Assembly: GCA_035565975.1 (NCBI GenBank)
Contig: DATMRT010000074.1
Coordinates: 40,751-104,750, forward strand
Length of the DNA stretch: 64,000 nucleotides
Source of the DNA: Ga0077530 sp035565975
GTDB lineage: Bacteria > Pseudomonadota > Alphaproteobacteria > Rhizobiales > Hyphomicrobiaceae
Direction: 5' to 3'
Shown here: positions 18,301 through 25,512 of the stretch, in pieces
How the letters are laid out: each line of letters opens with the position of its first letter
How positions within the stretch are numbered: position 1 is the first letter of the stretch
Made by a program: the position numbers and the translations under genes
Notes under the pieces: model-generated
Told to the model about the DNA's origin: nothing
The model's input: only the letters and a program-made list of their open reading frames with translations
Database searches by the model: none

Positions 18301-18738
18301 ATAGGGCACGGGCCGCAGCATGCGCGTCGCGCGACGGAAACCTTCCTCGAGCGTGTCCTCGGCCAGCATCGCCGGCGGCCAGCGAGGATCCTCCCATACG
18401 CGCGGATCGGGCGGCAGTGAGACGTTGGCATTGATCAGCGAGGTGCCGCCGAGCCCGCAGCCCGTCAGCACATGCATGTCGCGCCCGAGATGGAGATCAT
18501 AGAGTCCGAGCCGGCGCCCGATGCGGCGATCGCCGAGCGTGTACTGCAGCTCGGCCGTCGCTTCCTCCATCGTGTCGGGAAATGTGCCGAGCGCAAACTC
18601 GCGCCCGCGCTCGAGGACGGCGACCTTGAGGCCAATGCGCGCGAGGCGCGATGCCGCGACGCCGCCCCCATAGCCCGAGCCGACGACGATCGCATCGTAC
18701 TCCGGCTTCAGCTCATCGAGGCTGGAAGAAAGACGCAT
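15304..18738 (-). CDS. GMC/cholesterol-oxidase-like flavoprotein fused to an alpha/beta hydrolase
   Basis: The product has 1144 residues. Residues about 10-560 form a GMC oxidoreductase: FAD-binding VVGSGYGGGVAASRLA, GCGLGGTSLINANV, and C-terminal NPLLTITALSERAMIHLARDL. A ferredoxin-like C192-C195-C198-C202 motif sits in ACTLCGDCCSGCNVGAK. A beta-rich linker (about 575-760) leads to an alpha/beta hydrolase (about 800-1144), with nucleophile elbow IAHCFGA (Cys913) and His1117 in EGYGHIDCIFG. The usual acid-loop Asp is Asn (HGALNRCF). It probably oxidises a sterol-like or other hydrophobic alcohol, and the hydrolase may act on the ester or lactone; this is inference. It follows the sister GMC gene after 9 bp, in one operon. 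Confidence 0.9.
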   Translation of the reverse strand: MRLSSSLDELKPEYDAIVVGSGYGGGVAASRLARIGLKVAVLERGREFALGTFPDTMEEATAELQYTLGDRRIGRRLGLYDLHLGRDMHVLTGCGLGGTSLINANVSLPPDPRVWEDPRWPPAMLAEDTLEEGFRRATRMLRPVPYPDTVPLDKRARLQSAADAFGTQMSTVPINVTFAQSVNTAGIEQPACTLCGDCCSGCNVGAKNTVQMTYLPDAVRHGAQIFTEATVSYVRKEGEGWRVFFTPTRNRRDRFGQPERSVAASIVVLGAGALGSTEILLRSRQEGLAVSDRLGDGFTGNGDVLAFAYNGDEPVNAVGVGHPPRSGAAPPGPCITGAIDLRASRRLEEGMIIEEGVLPSGLAEILPATFSVASRLFGKDTDTGLIDTVQEQARRLDSVLLGAWRGAMHNTQTFLVMAHDDGKGRIVMNGDDIQVDWPGVAGQRVFKDIEANLIKAAGASGATYIRNPIQNTFLGKNLITVHPLGGCVIGLDRTQGVVDDTARVFDAASPDPQAVHRGLYVCDGSIIPRPLGVNPLLTITALSERAMIHLARDLGRALTDAPIPDASVISLMPTPDDRRPVGITFTERMHGYFADNDKGDYDAAAKAGELIDQHFAFTVTVHIDDVDAFLTDPAHAGTLTGTVDAKHLSPEPLDISEGRFALMRRDQNNVETRRFEYDMLLTARDGRHFRFSGHKVVHNDRLPGDLVRDTTTLYITLTDGDDSRPGGRQRFGILKIAFSDFTKQIRTLRGVGGGSAAERVAAVAKFGSLFASQLYDIYGGIFAPLKRFDATRARKKRDLRVGEPEVHSFTTKDGKSLRLIRYVGGKKGPVLFTHGLGVSSLIFTIDTIDTNLVEYLVAAGYDCWLLDYRASIDLPYARDLWTADDCAREDYQPAVDLILKTTGAKSVQVIAHCFGATTFTMAMLGGWLTGVRSAVISQISTDVIVPYFPQRLLAQLRAPSLFTAMGLDHVNARATTDDKIAGRLADAMIRVFVPFRREERTHSATSNRITALYGQLYETAQLNNLTFEMALPEMFGEANIDAFKQLALIARRQTIVDAAGSDTYLPHLERLAIPITFIHGALNRCFLPESTERTVARLAARNDPGLYTRHVIEGYGHIDCIFGKNAASDVFPHIHTHLEKTADA

Positions 18739-18747
18739 CGGGCTTCC

Positions 18748-20538
18748 TCAGGCGGGCGCAGCGCGGCCGAACAGGCGGCCGAAGCGGGATCGGGCTCCGC
18801 CGTTGGGAGGCGCCTCGGCACGGAAGACGCGCGTCGGCGCATCGCCGCGCGGCGAGGGATCGAGGGCAAGGCCGTGCTCGCGCGCGAAGAGCATCATGGC
18901 GCGCTCGGCCACGGCCGTGATGGTGAAGAGCGGGTGCACGCCGAGCGGGCGCGGGATGATCGAGCCGTCGCAGATATAGAGCCCATCGTGGACGGCATCG
19001 GCTCGCTTGCTCGGATCGGCGTCGAACACGCGGCCCTTATGGTCGACGACGCCGCTGTCGCGATCGCGGCCCATGGCACAGCCACCAAGCGGATGGACCG
19101 TCATGATGTCGCCGCCGAGCCATTTACTGCTCACGGGATTGGGCACATACGTGCCGCCGTTTGCAGCAACGCCCTTCCTCAGCATGGCGGAGATATGCGT
19201 AAAGATCGGCTCATCGCCGGCATTGGGCCAGTGCACGGCCACGGTGTCGTCCTCGAAAAGGATGCGCCCGGCCGCGCCATCATGTCCGACCGCGAGGAAG
19301 GCGTGACTGTGATGCACGGGGCCCTGATAGGCGCCGGCAAAGAAGCTCTCGGCATTGCGCCGCGTGTCGGCGAGCAGACCCGCGAGGCCGGCGCTCGCTT
19401 CCTCAGGCGCGAGCGTCGCGCCCGTTGCGAGCAGCATCGGCATGAGCTGCGCCATGGCGCTCGGAACCGTCGCCTCGACAAGCGCGAGACGGTCGAGCGG
19501 GTCGCGGCGGCGGCGCAGATCGATGAGGCCGACGACCGCCGGTCCGGGCGGCGGCACTTTGGCCTTCGAGCCATGCGGGAGGCCAACCGAGTTGACCGGG
19601 TCCTTGTAGTTGTAGCCGAAGGACATGACGTCGGCGTTCGTCGAGAAGCGCCAGCCGAGGCGATCGGAGACACGCAGGCCGTTCTCCCGCGAGCGCATCA
19701 TGATCTCGGCTGTCCCGAGCGTGCCGGCGGCGAGCACGACCATGGCCGCAGTGATCGTGCCGACCGGAACGTGACTGCCCTTGTCGCCGACCTTGCGGAA
19801 GACGACGCGCCACAGGTCGCCGCCGACGCGCTCGACAAGCCGCACGTTCGCGCCCGTGAAAAGCTCGGCGCCGTGATTGACCGCGTCGGTGAGATAGGTC
19901 GAATGCACCGTCGTCTTGGCGCCGCTGTTGCAGCCGCCCATGCAGTTGCCGCACATCGTGCACGGCGGCTGCACGACGCCGGCCGCATTCGTTTTCTCGG
20001 CGAAGGTTATATGGAGCGGCACGCGCTCGACATGGTGCCCGATGGCCGCGCCGGCCTTCTCGAGCGAGGCCAGCTTCATCGGCGTCACCGACATCGGCAG
20101 CGTCTCCGGCGCCAGCATCTGGCGCGCGCGGTGATAGCCGACGTTCAGACGATGATCGATACGGATCTCCTCGGGCCAGGCCTCGTCCTCGAGCACCATG
20201 ACGTCGGGCGTCAGGCAGACGGCGGCATTGATCAGCGAGGTGCCGCCGAGGCCGCAGCCGACGAGCGCGTGCACATCCTTCCCGACGCGCAGGTCGAACA
20301 GCGCATCAGGCGGGCCGATCTGGCGGCCCTTTCCGTTGATCTGCATGGCCGTGCTGGCGGCAAGCATCGTCTCGGCGAACTCGCCCGGCAGGTACTCGCG
20401 CCCGCGCTCCAGGACCGCGACCTTGAGGCCGATCCTCGAGAGGCGCGACGCCGCAACGCCGCCGCCATAGCCCGAGCCTATGACGATGACGTCATAGGTC
20501 GGCTTCGCTTGCGCGACCGGGCGCGCCAGACGCGACAT
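18748..20538 (-). CDS. GMC/cholesterol-oxidase-like FAD oxidoreductase
   Basis: The product has 596 residues and is clearly paralogous to the N-terminal half of the next gene: VIGSGYGGGVAASRLSRIGLKVAVLERGREY, GCGLGGTSLINAAVCL and the C-terminal GVHPLFTITAVAERAM. It also carries the four-Cys motif C193-C196-C199-C203 (PPCTMCGNCMGGCNSGAK), which matches a 4Fe-4S ligand pattern, although GMC enzymes are not usually described with such a cluster at this place. The family oxidises sterols and other alcohols with FAD. It has no hydrolase domain and ends GRLFGRAAPA. It is first in a two-gene operon. The start at 20538 follows GAGTTCAAGAGG on the minus strand. Confidence 0.92.
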   Translation of the reverse strand: MSRLARPVAQAKPTYDVIVIGSGYGGGVAASRLSRIGLKVAVLERGREYLPGEFAETMLAASTAMQINGKGRQIGPPDALFDLRVGKDVHALVGCGLGGTSLINAAVCLTPDVMVLEDEAWPEEIRIDHRLNVGYHRARQMLAPETLPMSVTPMKLASLEKAGAAIGHHVERVPLHITFAEKTNAAGVVQPPCTMCGNCMGGCNSGAKTTVHSTYLTDAVNHGAELFTGANVRLVERVGGDLWRVVFRKVGDKGSHVPVGTITAAMVVLAAGTLGTAEIMMRSRENGLRVSDRLGWRFSTNADVMSFGYNYKDPVNSVGLPHGSKAKVPPPGPAVVGLIDLRRRRDPLDRLALVEATVPSAMAQLMPMLLATGATLAPEEASAGLAGLLADTRRNAESFFAGAYQGPVHHSHAFLAVGHDGAAGRILFEDDTVAVHWPNAGDEPIFTHISAMLRKGVAANGGTYVPNPVSSKWLGGDIMTVHPLGGCAMGRDRDSGVVDHKGRVFDADPSKRADAVHDGLYICDGSIIPRPLGVHPLFTITAVAERAMMLFAREHGLALDPSPRGDAPTRVFRAEAPPNGGARSRFGRLFGRAAPA

Positions 20539-20764
20539 CCTCTTGAACTCCCACCCGTAATGCGAGACCCGCCAACTCCCTGGCGGAAATATCTAACGGG
20601 CCATGATGGCATTTGCGAGAGCGCCACGCGCCCTCCCACAGCCGTTGCGCAAGCAAGCCGTGGCGGATGGGCAACAGGGGCTCGTGTGGGTACGATCCGA
20701 CGACGCCGAAAAGCCCTGCTCATAGGATAAGCTTGCTGCATTGATCGGTCGGTCGGAGACCACA

Positions 20765-21208
20765 ATGCCCCTCATCAGGTTCTTTTCTGCCTCGCTCGAA
20801 CTGTTCCTGGAGATTCTGGCAGGCCTCTTCACCCGGCTGGTCGCAATCGGGATCGTGGCCGTGATCCTGTTCTATCTGCTGGAGCTTTGGATCGGGAACG
20901 TGCCTCCGCTCATTGCAGGCTTACCAAGCACACTGCTTCGACCACCTCATCCGAATCCAGTGCAGGTCCTCAACGAGCGGGTCCAGGCTGCGTTTCGCTC
21001 TGGCATGCCGGAAGCAGACGTTGAGCGCGAACTGACGCGTCAAGGCTTCGAGATCGCCGTGTCAGCGACAACCGGTCGGGTCTTCAGGTGGGCCCGATAC
21101 TACACGACGGATCCGATTTGCCGCACCTCTTGGGGCATCGGCTGGCGCGCCGACGAAACGGGTAAGATTGTCGAAGTTCGAGGCTCACGGCATGAAGCGT
21201 GTCTCTGA
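20765..21208 (+). CDS. small single-pass membrane protein, hypothetical
   Basis: The product has 147 residues. ATG 20765 has GGAG about 8 bases upstream and is preferred over the in-frame ATG at 20741. The N-terminal third is hydrophobic (LFTRLVAIGIVAVILFYLLE), one membrane segment. The rest is soluble and contains VEREL-TRQGFEIAVS and one Cys at CRTSWGIGWR. No recognised domain. It is isolated and convergent on the DapA-family gene. Composition fits a real gene of this genome, but the function is unknown. Confidence 0.65.
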   Translation: MPLIRFFSASLELFLEILAGLFTRLVAIGIVAVILFYLLELWIGNVPPLIAGLPSTLLRPPHPNPVQVLNERVQAAFRSGMPEADVERELTRQGFEIAVSATTGRVFRWARYYTTDPICRTSWGIGWRADETGKIVEVRGSRHEACL

Positions 21209-21251
21209 TCAGACTTGATCCCCGGGTCGGGCATGCGCTCGGAATGCCGCC

Positions 21252-22205
21252 TCACCCTTTCCGGATCGACTTTATCGATTGCCCCGTCTTCTTCTCGAGG
21301 CGGGCGAGCAGTCGGTCCAGCTCGGCCATATCGGTCGCGTCGAGCTTAGGGCCGGGCGCGCGGATCGCCGCCGAGCGGATGGCACCGCGCCGCTTCAGGA
21401 TCTCCTTGCGTATGGGTAGGCCGACGCCGGGCTGCAACTCGTGGCGCATAAGCGGCAGATAGAGATCGTAAAGGTCCTCGCCTTCCTCGGGCTTGCCGGC
21501 GGCGAAGAGCGCGTGCATGGCCACCATCATGTCGGAAAACGCAAAGCCGGTCATGGCGCCGTCGGCCCCGCGCAGATATTCCTGCGGCAGGTGGATGCCG
21601 CCATTGCCGCACAGGATCGGAATGTAGCGCCGCGCCTTGCCGTCGCACGCCTTACGGATGACGGAGAGCTTGGAGAGGCCCGGCATGTCCTCATGCTTGA
21701 ACATGGCGATCTGCGGGAAGGCATCGACGAGACGAATGAAGCAGTCGGCGCTGAAATAGACGTCGGTGAGCTTGGGATAATCCTGGATGCAGACCGGGAT
21801 CGACGGCCCGAGCGCCGTCAGGATCGAGCGCAGGTAGTTCTCGACGGAGGGCTCCGTGGTCAGGCCGCGAATGGGCATGGCCATGACGCCGGCGGCGCCC
21901 ATCTCCATGACCGCGCGTGCCGTCTTCACGAGCTGGAACGTGCCGGGGTTCGAGACGCCGACGATGATCGGCACACGGCCCGCCGTCCGCTTGAGGAAAC
22001 GCTGGGAGACTTCGAGCGTCTCACTTTCGGAGAGCTTCTGGAACTCACCCATCACGCCGAGGATGGTCATGCCCTGCACGCCGCAGGCGAGGTAGAAGTC
22101 CACGAGGCTGTCGATGCTCTCGAGATCGATGCGGCCATCGTCATGGAAGGGCGTCGCGGCAATGACGTAGAGGCCCTTGGCATCGGCGGTGAGCTTGGCG
22201 GTCAT
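21252..22205 (-). CDS. dihydrodipicolinate synthase/N-acetylneuraminate lyase family protein
   Basis: The product has 317 residues, a TIM-barrel class I aldolase. The family motif GVMGEFQKLSESE stands for GTTGExxxLxxxE. The catalytic Tyr143 is in QDYPKL and the Schiff-base Lys170 in MFKHEDMPG. The second residue of the GTTGE motif is Val and the third Met, so it is probably not DapA itself but a relative acting on other 2-keto acids. C-terminal residues to 317 exceed DapA (about 292). AGAGGGAA precedes ATG 22205. Substrate unknown and no pathway neighbours. Confidence 0.88.
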   Translation of the reverse strand: MTAKLTADAKGLYVIAATPFHDDGRIDLESIDSLVDFYLACGVQGMTILGVMGEFQKLSESETLEVSQRFLKRTAGRVPIIVGVSNPGTFQLVKTARAVMEMGAAGVMAMPIRGLTTEPSVENYLRSILTALGPSIPVCIQDYPKLTDVYFSADCFIRLVDAFPQIAMFKHEDMPGLSKLSVIRKACDGKARRYIPILCGNGGIHLPQEYLRGADGAMTGFAFSDMMVAMHALFAAGKPEEGEDLYDLYLPLMRHELQPGVGLPIRKEILKRRGAIRSAAIRAPGPKLDATDMAELDRLLARLEKKTGQSIKSIRKG

Positions 22206-22300
22206 GGCGTTCCCTCTTGAGGGCGGAGCGAGGAATGATCAAAATCAAGGAACTGTAGCACGTCGCAGTGCGATGCTGTCGAGATGAGGAAAGTGAAGCC

Positions 22301-22867
22301 ATGTCCGATCCGTACGCGCCCGTAGCCGCCATGGTCTACGGCTCCGGCCAGGGACCGGAGATGGACCGCATTCTCGAGACACTCGCGCATGGCCTCTCCG
22401 CCGAGGGCCTGCAGCTCGCGGGGGCCGTCCAGCACACGGCACGCGTGCCAAGCTCGCCGCGCTGCGACATGGTGCTCGAAGACCTCGGCACGGGCGGCAT
22501 TCACCCCATCTCGGTCGATCCGAGCGCCGACGTGCAGGGCTGCCGCATGGAGCCGAACAAGATCGAGACGCTGGCCATGCTCGCGGGGGATGCAATCGAT
22601 CGCGGCGCGGAAATTCTCCTGCTCAATCGCTTCGGCAAGAACGAGATCGCGGGCCGCGGCTATCGCGAGGTCATTTCCGAGGCCGTGAGCCGGGGCGTTC
22701 CTGTGCTGGTCGGCGTCAGCGCCGCCAACGTCGCGAAGTGGGATGCCTTTGCGAGTTCAGGCTACGAGCGCCTCGATATCGATGGCGCAGCGGCGCGCAC
22801 ATGGTGCATGAAGGCCGTCGAGGCCCGGCGCCGCCAGAAAGGGCAGTCATGTTTGATGAAGACCTGA
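22301..22867 (+). CDS. DUF2478 family protein
   Basis: The product has 188 residues. MVYGSGQGPEMDRILETLAHGL at the N-terminus, RCDMVLEDLGTG, and NRFGKNEIAGRGYREVI are typical of DUF2478, a family seen near molybdate transport genes and distantly like NTPase THEP1. No Walker A GKT is present here. The function is unknown. The start at 22301 has a weak AGGAAAG RBS. The last 19 bases overlap the start of the CinA-family gene in another frame, so the two are translationally coupled. No molybdenum genes are nearby. Confidence 0.8.
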   Translation: MSDPYAPVAAMVYGSGQGPEMDRILETLAHGLSAEGLQLAGAVQHTARVPSSPRCDMVLEDLGTGGIHPISVDPSADVQGCRMEPNKIETLAMLAGDAIDRGAEILLLNRFGKNEIAGRGYREVISEAVSRGVPVLVGVSAANVAKWDAFASSGYERLDIDGAAARTWCMKAVEARRRQKGQSCLMKT

Positions 22868-23343
22868 TCGCCAAGGCCGAAACACTGCTCGCCACCCTCC
22901 GCGCCCGCAAGCTCATGCTGGCGACGGCGGAGAGCTGCACCGGCGGACTGATCGCCGGCGTGCTGACCGAGATTGCGGGCTCGTCGGATGTGGTCGAGCG
23001 CGGTTTCGTCACCTACTCCAATGAAGCCAAGACCGAGCTGATCGGCGTGCCGGCCGAGATGATCGCGACGCATGGTGCCGTGAGCAAGGAAGTGGCGCTG
23101 GCCATGGCCGCAGGAGCGCTTGCCCATTCGCGCGCCGATATCGCGGTTGCGGTGACGGGCGTCGCGGGGCCGGGCGGCGGCAGCGCGGCAAAGCCCGTGG
23201 GCCTCGTGCATCTGGCAGCAGAGCGGCGTGGCAGGCCACCGATCCATCGCGAATGCCGCTTCGGCGAGATTGGCCGGCACGGCATCCGCATGGCGACGAT
23301 CGCGGTGGCGCTGGAAATGGTCGATGGGCTGGCGCGCGTGTAA
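22849..23343 (+). CDS. pncC: CinA family protein / nicotinamide-nucleotide amidohydrolase
   Basis: The product has 164 residues, the C-terminal CinA domain alone. It shows TAESCTGGLIAGVLTEIAGSS, FVTYSNEAKTELIGV, HGAVSKEVALAMAAGAL and VTGVAGPGGGSAAKPVGLV, all hallmarks of PncC-type NMN deamidases (catalytic Ser in SCTGG). It converts NMN to nicotinate mononucleotide in NAD recycling. ATG 22849 lies inside the end of the DUF2478 gene with AAAGGG upstream. It converges with the COQ10-like gene, 3 bases apart. Confidence 0.92.
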   Translation: MFDEDLIAKAETLLATLRARKLMLATAESCTGGLIAGVLTEIAGSSDVVERGFVTYSNEAKTELIGVPAEMIATHGAVSKEVALAMAAGALAHSRADIAVAVTGVAGPGGGSAAKPVGLVHLAAERRGRPPIHRECRFGEIGRHGIRMATIAVALEMVDGLARV

Positions 23344-23346
23344 CGC

Positions 23347-23808
23347 TCAGGCGGAGTGGGTGCGGCGGCCGTAGGTCGCGTGGGCGCGCTCTTCAAAGGC
23401 CTCGGCGAAGCGCTTGAACGCCTGCTCGAAGACGCTGCCGACCAGCATCTGCAGGATCATCGACTTGAACTCGTAGTCAATGAAGAAGGTAACCTCGCAC
23501 CCGCCGGGCGTCTCGGCGAAGTCCCACTTGTTGACGAGCCTATTGAACGGCCCCTGCACGAGATCCGTGCGGACGCTCGGGATTGTGCGGTCGAGCACCA
23601 CGCGGCTCGTGAAGGTCTCGCGGATGCCCTTGTAGCCGACGTCCATGGCAGCGACGAGCGTGCTTTGGTCACCCTCGTCATTTCGCGAGAGCACACGTAG
23701 CCCTTCGCAGAGCGGCAGGAATTCGGGATAGCGCTCGACGTCGGCGACGAGGTCGAACATCTCACGCGGCGTGAACGGCACCTGGCGGCGGGTTTCGAAG
23801 GAGGGCAT
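23347..23808 (-). CDS. COQ10/RatA-like START-domain protein
   Basis: The product has 153 residues of the SRPBCC/COQ10 family: FTPREMFDLVADVERYPEFLPLCEGLRV, then DVGYKGIRETFTSRVVLD and a C-terminal amphipathic helix with FEERAHATYG. It is thought to bind ubiquinone and help respiration; homologues are often labelled RatA toxin on the basis of the E. coli protein, but no antitoxin is seen here. AAGGAGGG precedes ATG 23808. It lies downstream of lipA on the same strand, separated by a palindromic repeat, a gene order common in alphaproteobacteria. Confidence 0.92.
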   Translation of the reverse strand: MPSFETRRQVPFTPREMFDLVADVERYPEFLPLCEGLRVLSRNDEGDQSTLVAAMDVGYKGIRETFTSRVVLDRTIPSVRTDLVQGPFNRLVNKWDFAETPGGCEVTFFIDYEFKSMILQMLVGSVFEQAFKRFAEAFEERAHATYGRRTHSA

Positions 23809-23841
23809 GGCTAGTGCGCCCCTTCACGATGAAACGCCTCG

Positions 23842-23964
23842 TTCCCCTTCCCCCTTGTGGGGGCGGGCAAGGGAGGGGGGGATCGCAGAACATCTGCAGT
23901 AGAGCTTATCGCGGCCGTCGGGCTTCCGCCCACCCCGAACCCCTCTCCACAAGGGGGAGGGGGA
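23842..23964. repeat. palindromic intergenic element, GCAGAAC-core family (copy 2)
   Basis: The outer arms are TTCCCCCTTGTGGGGG-like on the left and TCTCCACAAGGGGGAGGGGGA on the right. The core GCAGAAC-ATCT-GCAGTAG lies at 23885-23902, identical to copy 1 at 11481-11580 apart from the four spacer bases. This copy has about 20 extra bases right of the core (cttatcgcggccgtcgg). It sits between lipA and the COQ10-like gene. Confidence 0.8.
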
Positions 23965-24012
23965 TTGAGGGCCGCGACTGGTGAACAGCAGAGTGCTCGA
24001 CCGAACATGACG

Positions 24013-24975
24013 TCAGCCAACCTGCGCGGCGCGGGCCGCCTGGAGGCGTGCGAAGTCGGCGTCGGCATGATAGCTTGAGCGCGTAAGCGGGCTCGACGAC
24101 ACGAGCAGGAAGCCCTTGGCCTGCGCCGTGCGCTTGTAGCTCTCGAATTCATCCGGCGTGACGAAGCGCTTGACCTCGGCGTGCTTGCGCGTCGGCTGGA
24201 GGTACTGGCCGATGGTGAGGAAGTCGACGTCAGCCGTTCTCAGGTCGTCCATGAGCTGAAGGACGGCCTCGCGCTCCTCGCCGAGCCCGACCATGATCCC
24301 CGACTTCGTGAAGATCGTCGGGTCGAGCTCCTTCGCGCGCTGGAGAATGCGCAGCGAATGGAAGTAGCGCGCACCGGGCCGGATGCTCGGATAGAGGCCG
24401 GGAACTGTTTCGAGATTGTGATTGAAGACATCGGGACGCGCTTCGATGACGACTTCCAGCGCGCCGTCCTTGCGCAGGAAGTCCGGCGTCAGCACCTCGA
24501 CGGTCGTTGCAGGGGCGAGCTTGCGGATCCAGCCGATGACCTCGGCGAAATGCTGCGCGCCGCCATCCGGCAGGTCGTCGCGATCGACCGACGTGATGAC
24601 GACGTGGTTCAGACCGAGCTTGGCCACGGCCTCGCCGACATTGCGCGGCTCTTGAGGATCGAGCGGATTGGGCTTTCCTGTCGCGACATTGCAGAAGGAG
24701 CAGGCGCGCGTACAGGTATCGCCCATGATCATCATGGTGGCGTGGCGCTGGCTCCAGCACTCGCCGATGTTCGGGCAGCCCGCTTCCTCGCAGACTGTGT
24801 GGAGGCCGTGCTGGCGGACGATGTTACGCGTCTCGGCATAGACCGGCGAGCCCGGCGCCTTGACGCGGATCCAATCGGGCTTGCGCTGCACGGGCGTGTC
24901 TGGCCGCGCCGCCTTCTCCGGATGGCGCGCCGCGCCGATCCGCTTTCCATCCGTCGTATCGAGAACTGTGACCAT
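24013..24975 (-). CDS. lipA: lipoyl synthase
   Basis: The product has 320 residues, the family norm. Both iron-sulfur sites are present: the auxiliary cluster ligands C62, C67 and C73 (CEEAGCPNIGEC) and the radical-SAM CxxxCxxC at C88, C92 and C95 (CTRACSFC). The C-terminal RSSYHAD carries the Ser that ligates the auxiliary cluster. LipA inserts two sulfurs into octanoyl groups on the 2-oxoacid dehydrogenase E2 subunits and GcvH. ATG 24975 is used. Downstream are a repeat element and the COQ10-like gene. Confidence 0.98.
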   Translation of the reverse strand: MVTVLDTTDGKRIGAARHPEKAARPDTPVQRKPDWIRVKAPGSPVYAETRNIVRQHGLHTVCEEAGCPNIGECWSQRHATMMIMGDTCTRACSFCNVATGKPNPLDPQEPRNVGEAVAKLGLNHVVITSVDRDDLPDGGAQHFAEVIGWIRKLAPATTVEVLTPDFLRKDGALEVVIEARPDVFNHNLETVPGLYPSIRPGARYFHSLRILQRAKELDPTIFTKSGIMVGLGEEREAVLQLMDDLRTADVDFLTIGQYLQPTRKHAEVKRFVTPDEFESYKRTAQAKGFLLVSSSPLTRSSYHADADFARLQAARAAQVG

Positions 24976-25093
24976 CGGCCTTTACTTGCGCTCTTTGCAC
25001 CCGCTCAACAAGAGGGGCGGGCCCGCCACCGGCGCCCGCCCTTGGATTTACACGATCTGCCAGGGCCTTGCCCAGGCCGCCAGCGGCAACCTG

Positions 25094-25345
25094 CTATGAG
25101 ATGAGCCGCGCGATCAGGATGACCACGATGGCGCCGATAGCAGCCGTAACGATCTGGTTTACGATGGGACTGCCCAGATTGAGATTGATTTTGGCCACGT
25201 TGAGCAGCCATCCGCCGACGACGCCGCCGATGATGCCGGCGACGATGTACCCGAGCAAACCCCAGGGGCCGCCAACGACGAGACTGGCGAGCCAGCCCGC
25301 GATGGCACCGACGATAAGCATGACGATGATTGCAGCAGCGTCCAT
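25094..25345 (-). CDS. GlsB/YeaQ/YmgE family membrane protein
   Basis: The product has 83 residues from MDAAAIIVMLIVGAIAGWLASLV (RBS AAGGAT upstream of 25345); the longer frame above it is not coding. Three hydrophobic helices rich in Gly (WLASLVVGGPWGLLG, IVAGIIGGVVGGWLL, IVTAAIGAIVVILI) fit the transglycosylase-associated protein family, small inner-membrane proteins often induced by stress. The precise function is unknown. It stands alone between lipA and the Bcr/CflA transporter. Confidence 0.9.
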   Translation of the reverse strand: MDAAAIIVMLIVGAIAGWLASLVVGGPWGLLGYIVAGIIGGVVGGWLLNVAKINLNLGSPIVNQIVTAAIGAIVVILIARLIS

Positions 25346-25512
25346 ATGCTCGATCCTTCCCGTTATGCGCCGCCCGGCGCGCGGGCGGACCGTCCGAACG
25401 ATCTCACGCCAACCTGCATTGCTGATTCTGGACTGAGTCGGCGGCACTGTCGATGGGACGCACGTCCCGGCAAGGCCTTGATGCGACGCACAATTAAATT
25501 GAACGACGGGCG

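Noticed and set aside
18472..20730. A 752-codon + strand open frame opposite the GMC genes
   Set aside because: It mirrors the codon phase of the minus-strand GMC genes; high G+C suppresses stops. It has no domain and is Arg/Ala/His-biased.
23347..23808. RatA toxin of a toxin-antitoxin pair
   Set aside because: No antitoxin gene adjoins it; context beside lipA favours a COQ10-like ubiquinone-related role.
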